Origin: Pempheris klunzingeri
Taxonomy: Eukaryota > Chordata > Actinopteri > Acropomatiformes > Pempheridae
Direction of reading: 5' to 3'
NCBI RefSeq assembly: GCF_042242105.1
Contig: NC_092016.1
Span: forward strand, 9,128,501 to 9,192,500
DNA: 64,000 bases
Below, in pieces: positions 1 to 13,225 of this stretch. The position numbers were made by a program, and so were the translations under genes. Position 1 is the stretch's first letter. The number at the start of each line of letters is the position of its first letter. Under the pieces are notes generated by a model, which did no database searches, was not told the origin of the DNA, and was given only the letters and a program-made list of their open reading frames with translations.

Positions 1-75
1 GTAACATGACATATTCTTGACAATTTAGAATAACGGAAGAGTTTCCATGTGAGGTAAAGGTGGCTTGTGTTTGAT

Positions 76-3000
76 CTAGAGTTCAGAGGAGCGAAACGAC
101 ACACCGTTATACTTGTCACCCATGAGCCTGGCCCGGTCAGCCATCCTCTGGACGAAGCTTTTCTCTCTTGAGAGGATGCGAGCGACCTTCTTCAGCTTCA
201 GTTCGTTCCTCTCCAGATAACGGATGCCCTCAGCTTGCAGCAGGTTGAGCTTCTCCTGGCGGCTCTCGTCCATGGAGATATCTTCGCTCATGTAGGGGTT
301 GAAGCGGAAATAAGTGTCAGGAGGGAGGAAGGCGTCGAGCATGGCGTGAACCTCTGGAGGGAGGAAGAGAGGTGAGTGAGGCCGCGCAAATAAAAAAAAA
401 ACAAACATGACATTTTACAGACAGCCCCAAATTAAGCTCACATTGAACCACAATTAACCTCCTAATAGTACCAATATGTATAAACATTCAAATATTATGT
501 TAAGAGTGAGAAGGGTGAGCAAAGTCAAAACTTGTCCGTCAGCGCTGTGAGAACATTAAAGTGTTGCAGGGTGATCGCTCGTGGCTGAGGGTGAGAGTTA
601 ATATCAAGTGAAAATGTCTGGCTTGTCAGTCATGGTTGTTTTCAAATGCTACGTCTGAAAGGTTTAATATCAACAACATACAAACGCATACAAACAGACT
701 GTGGGTAGCAATCACAGGGTAAACAAGCACAAAGGACGCAAAAGGGTGACGGCGGGTGATTCTCTCTGTGTTCCCACAGCAATTTAGCAGTGCAGACATC
801 GATTCTATTACAACCAGCTGCCTTTGAGGCTGTGGAGCAAAACTCTACACGGAGTAATTTATCTAGAAGGTCATTTGGAGCGTTTTGTTGACTTTGATTA
901 CTTGCATTTTTTTTTTTTTAAACAGTTCATGTAACTACGCTGAATTATCACATTCTGAAAAGTTATACGCTGAGGAGTAAAAGTAAGAGATGTGCAGCTA
1001 CGAAATTCCTGAGACGAGATTGCTCGTTAAGATGAAAAATATGTGGTACATTCAAGATTAAATCGGTTTTTCTATCTCATTACAGTTCACTCGTTCTCCA
1101 CCATTTCAATGGCAGACATTTCCTGCTTCTGACAGATACCAGCGTGCAGCTCCAGACTTATCAGTGTAACAAGTTTGGTGCTGGCTGTTGAACTTTGTCA
1201 ACAGAAGAGATTAATATGTGGGCATGAGGTGGAAATAATCGGTCTCTAATTTATTGTCTGCAGCTGTATAAAGACAGATTTAAATATTCACTGTTCTAGG
1301 GGGAGAAATCTGTTTACATAGGAAGTCATCATTCCTGTGCTGGATTTAGTCTTTAAACAGCATTGCCAGGTAACCAAAAACAAAATAAGCATACAAAGAC
1401 TCCACAATTATGTACTATCATAAACTATTCAAATCCAGGCTCTAGCATACCGATAACTTGGTGTGAAGAAGGTTCACAGCACTTTCGACTACAGACATTT
1501 ATTGTGCAGGCTACAGCGTCCTAGCATGGAAGCTAATGTAGACGTGCACGTGTAGCATTTTTCAACAAAGCAAAGCAGTCACAGATTTCAAAAGAGGTTG
1601 TGAGTGCTCGGCTGTCTCATGGGTTCTCAACAGAGACATGACTTCACATCAGTTTTTCAGAATATATTATTTCCATATTTTATGTCCAGGGAATAATCAG
1701 ACCACTTCGCTCTTACCCAAAAACATGAAACGACGACTTTTCCAATAATGCATCTTAATTCATAAAAAGGCTAAACTATAAAAGAAATGTGATAGTTATT
1801 GTACAGCTGGCAACACTGATTTTAATGGATTTAATGTTGCTGCACAATGCTAACAATTGTACAAAGCACAAAACATGTTTTTGCTCGCTTATTGTAGCAA
1901 ACCAAGACTAGCCGACTGGATACTCAATAGAACAATTACATAAGAGGTAAAGTTGCATTAGCTATTATTTTCCTGGCCTGTATGTGGTGACATTAAAATT
2001 TCTACATCTGCAGGTCGAAACTGCAGCTCCACCTTATGGAGAACATCATTTATGGCCTGCTAAAACTGACTGAGCGAGTTTGCGAGTGAGAACAAGCCAG
2101 TTCCATGAGGAGCTTTGTTTACTTCTAAAACCCCATTAGATCAGCCTTATCTGTCCACAACAACAAACCAAGCCCTACTGATACACGTTAAGACAAAGTA
2201 GGAGGCTTGTGAACACTGGGACAGGAGGGAAGCTTTTGAAAAAGAGAAAATCTGTGATAAACACTCTTGCTAATCTCCTATTTCTAAATAACAAAGCCCG
2301 TTGGAGAGCTGGGGAGAGCTTAATCCCAAATACAGGAGGAACAAGCGCAGAGAAGCATCTAGGTCACACACTGCACCACAGCAGCAGCAACAGGGAGGGG
2401 ACCGAGCCAAATTTAGGCACAGCAGAGGTGCCCATGTCCAGAGGTGATAAGGAGACGGAAGAGGTTGCCACTACAGAGGTCCACGATGGGACGTATCCAG
2501 AACACAGTCAACCTGCAGTGCAGCATTTTCCACACTGGTGACATCAAACCCCAATTCCCTCCCACATAAATGACACAGAAACAGAGGGCAGCATCCATTC
2601 AAGTCTCCATACATTCTGAGTATAGCTTGTATTAATTTAATCTTCATGTACAGACAATAACAGACAAGGCAACTACATCAACATTGCACAGTGTCATTGC
2701 AGCATTAGGTTATATACCATTCATTTCCATCCACTTTCTGGCTGAACGGTGAGTTTCATTTTCTGACTATAGTTCCTCTTTGATGGTGCAGCTTGTCTGC
2801 ACTTGGCATGTGATGGTTTTTATGTGAAATGTGTTACTGCATGTGTGATGTGTATGTGTGTTTTTACTGACATACTGTGTAGTGTTTCAGTATTTTTGAT
2901 TATTTTGGACAAAAATAATAAGATGTTTTTGACTATCTGCCAATGGTCTTCTGTTGCTTTGAAACTCATAACATGTTGAGTGTCTGGCCACTTTTATGGT

Positions 3001-6000
3001 TAATCAAGTCAACCATATGTGATCCATTTTAGTTTTATAAATGTGGGCAGTCCACAGATTGAGTATATTTAGATATTCAGTATTGCAATTCCATTTTGTG
3101 TAGTTTTGGGAGACTAATAGGAGACAAATTATAAAAAGATTGGTCAAAACTAAAGCAGCTGCACCCAAGATATCCTGACTTTTAGTTTAGTTTAGTCTGC
3201 GCTTGATGAACACTCACACCTTCCAGCTTATAACACAGTCTTTTTATTATAAATTCGTGGTCTTTAAAGCCAATGTGATTTATTTACTTTATTTTGTCTA
3301 CCCACAGTAGAACTACTTAAAAAAGTTATGAGGACCTTGAAAACTCAACTCTAAACTGCATAAAACACCTTTAACATTTTGCAGTGACTGTCACTTACCC
3401 TCAGTGTCTGTGGCGCTGCTGATGACATTGGTGAGTTTGGTTTTGAGGCTTGTGTAGGTGACGCTGTTTTTGCTGGGACTTTCATAGCGGCCCGTACCGA
3501 GTGAGACCACACACTCCAAGGGCGTGTTAGGCCACAAACACTTACACTCGTGGATAGCCAGTGCTGTGGGGTTGTTAATCAGCAGACCTCCATCCTGTGC
3601 ACAAAACAGAGGAAGTGTTACGTTAGAGACTCCATTTCCAGGATGTGAATGTCTTTTTAAGCCAAGACCACAGTCAGCGAAACCAATTAATTGGCATTTG
3701 AAACATCAAAACCTTTCATGGATTTTAACAGTCAATAGATGAAATTTCTGAAGAACATCTGACGAAAGAAAAAGAACAAATCAATGTGCAGTTACAGAGC
3801 TGCTTGTTAGTCTACAAAGCACAGAGCTAAATCGTTGTTTTTTTTTCCTTTTTCCTCTTCTCTCACAGTTTCACTCAGACTGGCTTTGATATCGAACAAC
3901 CACCCAGGAGTGCTATTGCTTTGGATCCATAGTCTACCCAAGGCAATGGGGGAGTAACTGGAGAGGCTGTCGAGATTGTTGAATAGGCATGAGGCTGAGG
4001 GGCCGCGGGGCCGCGGGCTGGCAGCAGGATCAAACGCACAGGGGCCAGTCCTCATTAAAGAGGCCAGGCTGGGGGGTGGGAACCCCAGGGCCCCAAGTGT
4101 CTGGGGACTCACTAGGGGGAAGAGTGCTTGTTCATGTGACTGCGTGTATGTGTGTGTTTGATCGAAAGCTCATGCCTGCTTAGAGTCAATGCATATAATG
4201 ATGTGGATACGTGTTCCTGGCAGCATATGTCACATGGTTTCACACACACTGAGCATTGGGGAGTAGAGGGGAGGGAACATCCCATATTTTCAGCACACTT
4301 CTGCAGTGTCGCAGCCGAACAACGACTCTGTACAAATCTGTGGGAGCACAGAGTGTGATGTGGAATATGAGGGCTGCCTACCAAGGCAAAGGTCTGCTAA
4401 TCATTCAGGGAGCTGGACTGAAAAATTGTATCATCAATCCAAAGACCAGGAAAATAAAACTGCAAAGAGAGCCATTGTTGTTAGACCAGGGGCACTGCAC
4501 CAAGTAATAGCTCACATGATAGCAGATGCTTCATAAATGACTTGCTGTGGCTTTTAATACAAAGTTCTATTTGAAACCTTTTAGTGACATTGGGAAATGA
4601 CAGAAAAATCAGCAAAGTAAAGTAAAGTAAGTAAAATTCAGCATTACTGTAATAGTCAAACAAGACTACAGAGTTGCGTGTGTTTCAATTGACTCACAGG
4701 CACAGCAGTCTTTGGGCTACATGCTACAGTCAGCCTGGTAATATGTTCACAATGACAATGCTACCATGCTGATAGCAAAGTATTTATACAGTTATATAAG
4801 ACTGAACTGTTTTCAGTCATCTTTATCAGTCACTGACTTAACAGTAAGGTAACAGTAATAACTTTCCCTTTAAGCCAGTAGCATTGATCATTTGCATATA
4901 CTACCAACACTATGATGATATAAAACCGGCTAGAAATGTCTATCCCTTTAAAAACCTTACAGTTGGTTATTGGGAGAATTTTCTGTGAGAGCCAAAGCCT
5001 CAGAGAGCACCCATCTCACTGTGGCAGAGTGAAACCCTCTTTGTGTGTCTTCCATCTCTGCCAAAGCATGGAAGAACTGCTGAGGCAGCCGTTTGTCCAA
5101 AGCACGACATTATGCACCAGTAGGGTGTCTGGCAGACCAAGAAATGAATCACAGAAGAGGGAGAAAATGGCTGGATTGGAATTGCTCCTAATGGAGACTT
5201 AGAGGGACTTGCGCTGTAGTGAGCACCAGACAAACCCAGCTGGAAACAAAACAACTAAGCAGTTTTCTTATCACTTGCACCACTGTGAGAGGTTTCATTT
5301 TCTGAACTCAGTGGCAATTATGGCAACAGTTTGGGTCCAGTCATGGGGTCTTTGTGCTGATAGCTGGGGGCAAGTTTCACAAGCACAGTGGCTGGCCTTG
5401 CACGAAGAGCCAAGGCATGTAACATTAGAAGCCAGCTACACAATGCTCCTGTGAGCTAGGAGTTGAATGCTATAACTTGTCTCCATTTCAGTGCACCTGC
5501 TCGGGCAATTCAGAGTTAGTGAACATAGTTGAGGCCTTTACGGAAAGTCTTTTTTTGTGGTGCCACTGGGAGACTGGTAGGTTTTCTTTGTGTGTGGCGC
5601 TCTGAACTTTTGGAAGAATCAATAATTCAGAAGATAATTTGCACCCGTCATCTCCTTCCACAGCTGTCGTCAACAAACAAGCTTCCTTGAGGTACCTACA
5701 CTGAGAACTGCTTGGCAGATGCTGAAGCTGCACTGGTTTAATGCCACTTTTCAGTGAGATATCCATACTTGGCCCAATGCCACATAGTCATACAGGAGTT
5801 TCTTGAGGCCAGGGCTTATTTGGATGAAGAGTTAAGCTGGAGACAATGATCTACTTAAGACAAACTGCAAATGGGCTTTGCATACAAAATGGCAAACTCA
5901 AGCTGTCTGTCAAACACGCAGCATGAGGGAAGGCAAAGGTCACTTCCATTTATGAGGATTTAGAGCTGTAGCGCTGCTCAGACTTACAATGACTCAATGT

Positions 6001-9000
6001 AACTCACTCAAACACATCATGTGTCAATGAATATATGTCCTCTGAGGATACACCCCTTGTCAGTCGTGACCATCTGACAAAAGTAAAACCTCAGAGTCTG
6101 AACGGAAACTGAATTTTAAAATGGTGAGTTTTCATTTTGCCTTCCTGAAAGGCTTAGTGCATTGCTTTGACAGCGTTCCTCGATTCCGGTAGAGGCCGTT
6201 TGTTGACACTCCAGTGGGATCACAGCGCCACTGGCCTTGCCTTTGCCCTCCAGGGGTCTAATTTTTGATTCACAAATCAGCTTCTCATCTTCCTGTAGCT
6301 CAATTAAAACAAGTTTTCAACTAATTAGGGCTCCTACCCCAATTGGGAAATGTTTCACTTCTTCAGATGGCCAATTAAACTGATATATAGCTTTGAATGA
6401 TAAAACCCATGATAAACATACAAAATTTAGACTGCAAAATTTATAGGTCCTTTGCAAAGCTGTTTTGAATTGCACTTCTCTCATTAACTTCTGGGAGCTT
6501 ATCTTCATTGCTCCAGTTTAGGCTGTCTTGAAGGGGGAGAGCTGATTTGAATAGGAAAGAGGTGCTATCGTCAGGATCAGTAAAAGTCATTTCACGCCCC
6601 AGTGTATGTCAGCTCCCATTAGCTGGGACAGCAAACTTCATCCTCTTCATTCAGTCAGTGTGCCTCTGCATCTCTCTCTCGCTCTCTCTCTGCCTCTCTA
6701 ACCCGTGGGTCATTATGAGCGGCTACAACATAGAAGAGAAGAGAGCGCTTGCTTAAAATCTAAATGAGTTGAATCCACCACATACATGTGGTGTAGCATT
6801 CACACATTCCAGTCCCGATGAGCAGCTGTAGTCATTACATCCATCTTTGACATGGCTGGACTGAGAGGCATTGAGCTCTGTCATGATTTATTATGAGGCT
6901 CTGCCAATGAGGCTCCATTCTCTCAAATGATTAATTAGGAAAGCATTACATAAGCCATGGACATCTGATTATGCCTGTCACAATAACCAGACTGTTTTCC
7001 AGCGGTGGTCATTCAATCGGTAAAACAGATAATTAGGCTGCTATAAAAAAACACTCTTGTGTACTCTGAATACCTCTAAATCTTCAAAATCAATCCCCAC
7101 TGTTTGCACATAAAGGTAAGCTTTCTCAGTGACTCCCTGTGTAATCAGAAAAATAAATCTGCTCATTGAAAATTTAATTGCCAGAATGGCATCCAGTCCA
7201 CATAAAGGCCACTATTGTGATGAGCAAGGACGAGAATGACAACGATGGTAGTGTGAAGAGTGCCACTCTTAAGTGGTGGCCAGGTCAAGTCAGAGGTCTA
7301 CATGCCGTATTAACCGATTACGCCGACCAGTGCCTTTCTCTTTTATAGGCCCCAAAGGTCACATTGAGGTTCAAGTCATCTTCCCAGGCTGTCAATAGAG
7401 GAGGGACGCATATGTGTGTGTGCCAACTTTGCCCCAGGCAGGCAAAGAAATTGAGATCTACTGTCCACAGTTACCTTTTCCCACACATTCGGAGAATACG
7501 TGACCACACATGTGCAGCCACTATTAAAGCAATGAATCATCCCTGCTAGCTGTAGCAATTCAGATTAAACTATGACAATTTGTGCAGTGCTATGAATGGG
7601 TGCAAAAACCTCTACGTGATATTTATTCTAGATAGTCTAGACTGCCTTGAGGCTTTTTGTACATATTTGACAATTTAATAATATAATTCATAACGTAATT
7701 TTTCTGTCCATCATATTTAGTCATCTACTGGCCATTTTAAAGCTAATTTGCTGCACAGAGGAGAGCTGACTGAACACACACTTGCATATCAATACATTGT
7801 AATGCAAGGTTTAAAGCTGTGATTTATTTCAAGAACTCTTATCTGGAGGCACTGCAGCCTGCTACAGTAAGTGTGATGCAAAGCAGCACAATCAGAGGAC
7901 TGGCCTAATCCCCAAACAAGTGTTTGTGCATGAGTGAAAACATGTATATAACAGAACAAAAAGGGCAGTCAGGGGAGGAAACTGAGATGACAATCAGAGA
8001 AGCCAAGTGTACATGTTTGTACACAAGGGACAAAGATCCTGAGTCTGTCTGGGAGGAGGAAGCTGTCTGCAGCAGGGCTCACAAGTCTGAGCTCCATCCT
8101 CCTAACAGCCTCCAGGCCAAGCTCTGGGGCCTTAAAACAGGAAGAGAGGGTTGGGATGAGGAAGTGGCTAAAAGCTCAGACTTATACTTATACCCTCACA
8201 GAATCCACCACCTCTCCTCCTCTCTGTGTCATCTGAAAAGCACTGTGGCCCTGAGCATGTAATTTATGGCCACTACCTTCACCTCCAGTGGCCATGACGA
8301 GGCAAGTAAGAGAAAAAGGTCACCCAAAAGGTTAGGATTTGTAGAACTGCACTTTTGGAATGGCATTTAATTATATGAGACCCTATGTCTCTTTCCTCAC
8401 ACAGAATCAAGCTGACAGAGCTCTTTGGCCAAAGCTCCCACATTTAATGAATTCTTAGACTCATTCACTCATTCATTAGCAAAGTATGTAAGTGCTGATG
8501 TGACCTACGCCATTTTAAACTGTGTGAAGTCTTTCTGCTGAGCGTTGTGCCATGTTGGGGCTCTCAAGAGCTTGCGCTGGGGGTGGTGGCCCACTGATGC
8601 CATACCTCCCATCAAATGCTGACAGAGGTGGGCACAAAACATGCTCCCATTCCTCCCCATCGCCTCAGGAGACACCATGGCAACTAGGCGGAAAAAATTG
8701 GGCCCTCCTCGCCATTCCAAGCATGCCCTGGCATCCATTGTGAAATGTCTGACGTCTTCTACTTCTGTGTTCTTTAGAGCAGAGATAACCAAGAGAGCTT
8801 TAATGTGGAACCTCCTCCCCCTTCATCTCCTTTTTTTTTTTTTTTTTTGCTCTTTTCCCCTTGTTACCCTCACTAAGGCATGGCTATGGTAGCAAGTGTG
8901 AGGCTTTGATAAAACCATGGTTGCTCTGCTTCAAAAGGTCTTGCTCCAAGTTACAATTAACCCTGCCTTTCCAGTGTGAATCTGTTTCCGTCAGATTTCC

Positions 9001-12000
9001 ATTCCAGCCTGCAGAATCACAGAAACATCAGCAAACAATCACAACTTTCTTGAAATGCTGCTTGAGAATTCCGGCATTCGTTCAGCACATGGCATGGCAA
9101 CTCTCCTGGGCTCACCATACAAAAGAGTAATTGTTTGGGGCCTGAATTAAGTGGAAAACTCTGTGGGCGTTTGTGGAAAAGAGCGAGATGACTCTCTCTC
9201 TAGGGAATCCTGACATCTTACAGACAGCACGTTATGCTCACGACTGGTCTAGTTGGCTCAAGTGGCCAGTGCATAAAGCCATCAGGCTTTATGAGGCTGG
9301 GTGGCATTTTAAAGCTGGCGAGGTTCATGTGGAAAGTGGCTGAAAGCCGTATGAAAATGTATATTAGAAGGAACTTTTAATATAAAATTTGATACATGCT
9401 GTTCTTAATCTTAGATCACGCTGTCCAATCATGTTTGAAAACTCATTAAAATCTATATCTTAAGTATTTTCATCCTGTGTTTCAGTAAATTACCTTTTGT
9501 TTTATCACTGAAAGTGGAAACAGGTCAAACTTATTATTCTGAGATCAGCATCTTTTAAATTAAATTTAACAAACCAAATGTAATAATGAAACACAATGGA
9601 TGCTTCTGTAAACTTTTATTAAGTTTCATAGTTTGTCAATCTTTTCATTCATTTTATATCTCTATAGATTGCTTTACCATGGCTTTGATGAGGTTATTAT
9701 TTTTTGCTTATTTCATATCAATGTCAATTAATGGAATAGCAAATCACATCAAACCAAATACTAGTAGAATACCCTCAGTCATGCTGAAAACTGGTAAATA
9801 GCGTTCCAAAAATAAAAAGGGATACAAAAGTTGAATAAATGAGCAAAAGCTCAAATCACAGGAATTGCCAGTCAAGGTAAAATACCACCTTAAAATATTC
9901 TCTAAAGATTTACTGAGCAGGGAAAAAAAAGAGTACTTGTTACTAAATCAGGACTGTAGCCCTCTTTTCCCCCCATATCATTTAAAATTTTCTTTTGATA
10001 TGAATTAACTTAAAATAAAACATAAACGCGACTGATTCATGTCACATATGTTAAATACATTAAATTACTGATTGTGTCTCATCTTCTCACAGTATGAGGT
10101 TTCTTGCCGGCAGCTAACAGAGTTTAGAGAAGCAGTTTCATAATTAGACTGTCTGTCTTTCTATTCTAATGAGGCAGATGTAGCAGTCAAACAGTTGTGT
10201 GTGATGAGGGAAACACTGCACTGGGCTAATTTATGCATCTCAGAGAAGGATGAGACCTGCTAGACGGCAAGCTGGGGAAATCTCCCACCACAGGTGGGTT
10301 TTCATCAACCAGTCTCTTTCATTCTCTCCCCCTGAACTTCCCCATTCACCTACACGACTAACAGAGCTTCCAATTAAGAGTGTGGGAGTGTGGCAACATG
10401 GGATATTGCCTTTGATGCAAACACATGCTCAATCACATGTGCCGTGTCTCCGTTGAGTTTGTCCGTCTTTACACTGCATCTGTGCTTGAATGTCAATTCA
10501 AGGAGATGTTGATCTGGATATGACAGGTCAAACACAGCCTATCTCAACTGAATACTCAAAGAGAAGTGGTGCATAATGACTTCCTCTATGATTTCCTTTG
10601 CTCAAAGCAACTTTTTTCAAAGCACTTTGTCAAAGTGAATTTTATACTTACTTGTTTTCTAATATTGTACTATCCTCCACTCATGTGGTTTCTTATTTCT
10701 CCTGTGCTCTCTGATGCCTAAGCCCTTTCACTGAAAAGCTAAAGGCAAACAGAGTAGCCATACGTATTGATCAGTAAAACGGTAGAGTAGACTGGCGGTT
10801 TGTTGTGTTACTGATGGCTAATGCATACCTGTTTAGTGGAGATGGATTTAAGTGTGTCTCACTGCTACTCTACCCCTCACTCTCCTGTCAAAATGTAACT
10901 GACTGGAAATAAACACAGGCAGGACGGAAATGCAGTTCTTCCCTCTCACATGCTGTGCAGAGGATTTTTTTCTCATTAGGCTTCTCAAAATCCTTCAAAC
11001 TCTCCACTGTCAACACTGACTGTACAGGGCATTTCAATCCTGCAGCCCAGCAATAAGCCCTGTATTACTATGGCAGAGGACTGCAGTTAAATTGTCACTT
11101 CATGTGTAAATATATGGTGTGAAAGAGAGTGTGAGTACAAAACAAGCCTTCACAGCAACAATGTACATAAAATATCACAACTGACTTACACTGTCTGCAT
11201 GCATAACAGCCAAACAGTTAAAATGTTATAGAATAGACATAATTACAACGAACAGATTTGTGAGAGAAAACTATGTGTTTTCCTCCAATATTCAATATGT
11301 CCCTACATAAATTTTCTGAAACTGGCCAAGTTTATATATTATATATTATATTATTTGGACTCAAGCTCACCCAAGTAACACTTAATTAATTGGTGAGACA
11401 GTTCAAGAATTACGGGTCAAAAACTGACCTCACCTTTGGCTTTAAGGGTAGCACAAGCAGATTTGTAAATATGCACACACAGGCTCTTTAGGGACTCGAC
11501 TATTTACAGAGTTTTTTTTTTTTACCATGACTACACAAAGCAATGCAGAGATAGGTCCCGTATTTTCATTTTGTGTCTTCCCAATATCAAATCCACTTGT
11601 GCGTTACAGTGTAAAGTACCAAAAATGGTGTTAAATAATCATTGCAAGGACATCTCACAGACATCTATTGACCCAGCCACTTTTTCACTCCTCTTGACCC
11701 AATGAATCAAAAACTAATTACGAAAAAAATAAGCTTTGTGATGCATAAAATGGTTCCTTAGAAGCCGAAATCTGACTGTTGAGATGTTGTACTGCAGAAA
11801 ATGACCAATCAGTTCTGAGGGCTGCTGAAGTAAAAAGCCCATAAGACAGCACTCATTATGTTCTGTAACCCAGACACATGATCTCTTTGCCTGTAATGGT
11901 GGTTATCTAAGAACTTAAGCTTATGTAAGTTGTACTCATGACAGTCATTCAAGATAAAAGCATCAGCTTAAGGCTTATTCTAAATGCAGAATGCATCTTT

Positions 12001-13180
12001 CCCAACTTCCCCTCTTTTGTAACCAACAGTGACGGGAGATATTTCAGAGATAAACTGTATGATTTAAGCACCAGATCCATCATGATTGGTGCAGTACCGC
12101 CCTCTCTGTTTGCCTGTTACTGCTGTGAGTGGGACTGACCTGGTGGAGATCATTTCCCAGGGTGAACTCCTGGAAATACCCCGGGGCTGCTGATGTGGCG
12201 CGGATGGCCTGCCACAGCTGGTGTTGGCAGCCCCCCAGGTAGTGAGAGCGCAACCCAGGCAGCAGGTTGTAGTTCCTGAACACGTAGGCCTTCAGAGAAG
12301 TGCCCCGGTTCACAATAGTGCTCACCGCTGCCACCTATAGGTAAAGGAAATTACATACAACTTCACTTCTCTTTTTCAGCATGATGCAGCATTTTACTAC
12401 CAAACAGATCTAAAATGCAGGCATAATATTCAGACCGACAACCTGACAGGTCAATTTAGTATCATCTCTGCTCTGTGAGCCGCACAGGAGTCTGCTCACA
12501 TGTGAAATCCTATATATTTCTTTATCCTCACTGTCTTACATGGCTTCAGAGTGCATTTTCAATCCACTTGTCATGCAGAGGTATGCAGGATAGAGATAGA
12601 GAAAGGAGCTTTCTTTGTAATATCCCAGTAAACAAGGCGAGGCGAAGGCTCAGTGGTCAGTGCCAGAACCAAACAAGAGGGAAGAATGAGTCAGACCATC
12701 TTCTAAAGCTTACCTTGGGGCATTCGGGGTTTCTTGAAGTCTCTACCAGGAGGTGAGAGCCCATTTTCTCTCTGTGGAAGGGAAGATAGGATGATGTTAT
12801 ATTCCGGCTTAGTGAATTTTGGATCGTATTATGTGTTTAAGATTTCTTTTTGCAAGCTTCACAAAAATCCTCCAGCATATCAGTTAATGGAAAATGAAAT
12901 CATTTTGTGATGGCCATAATTATTTTCAAAGAACTATTCTACTGTTCTAAAGGTTTTAGGCCATTTACAACAGCTTATGTATGGTTAATATACTTGATCT
13001 TAGAGGCCGTCTATCCCTGGGAGCCGGATCGGATTATGGACGTAACTCAGACGTTCACGAAGCTTTGCAAAGTCACAAGAGGCATCACTTAGTTTTGTTT
13101 ATGTTGGTGGTCGTATTTTTGGGCTACTCCTAAAGGCACTTTAATCTTTAATATACATATTTGTATAAGTTAATGGGTGG

Positions 13181-13225
<45 letters not shown>

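Noticed and set aside
2209..2598. Overlapping open frames of 110 and 61 codons
   Set aside because: Within a PNPLA8 intron, no domain, no splice partners, composition like the surrounding intron.
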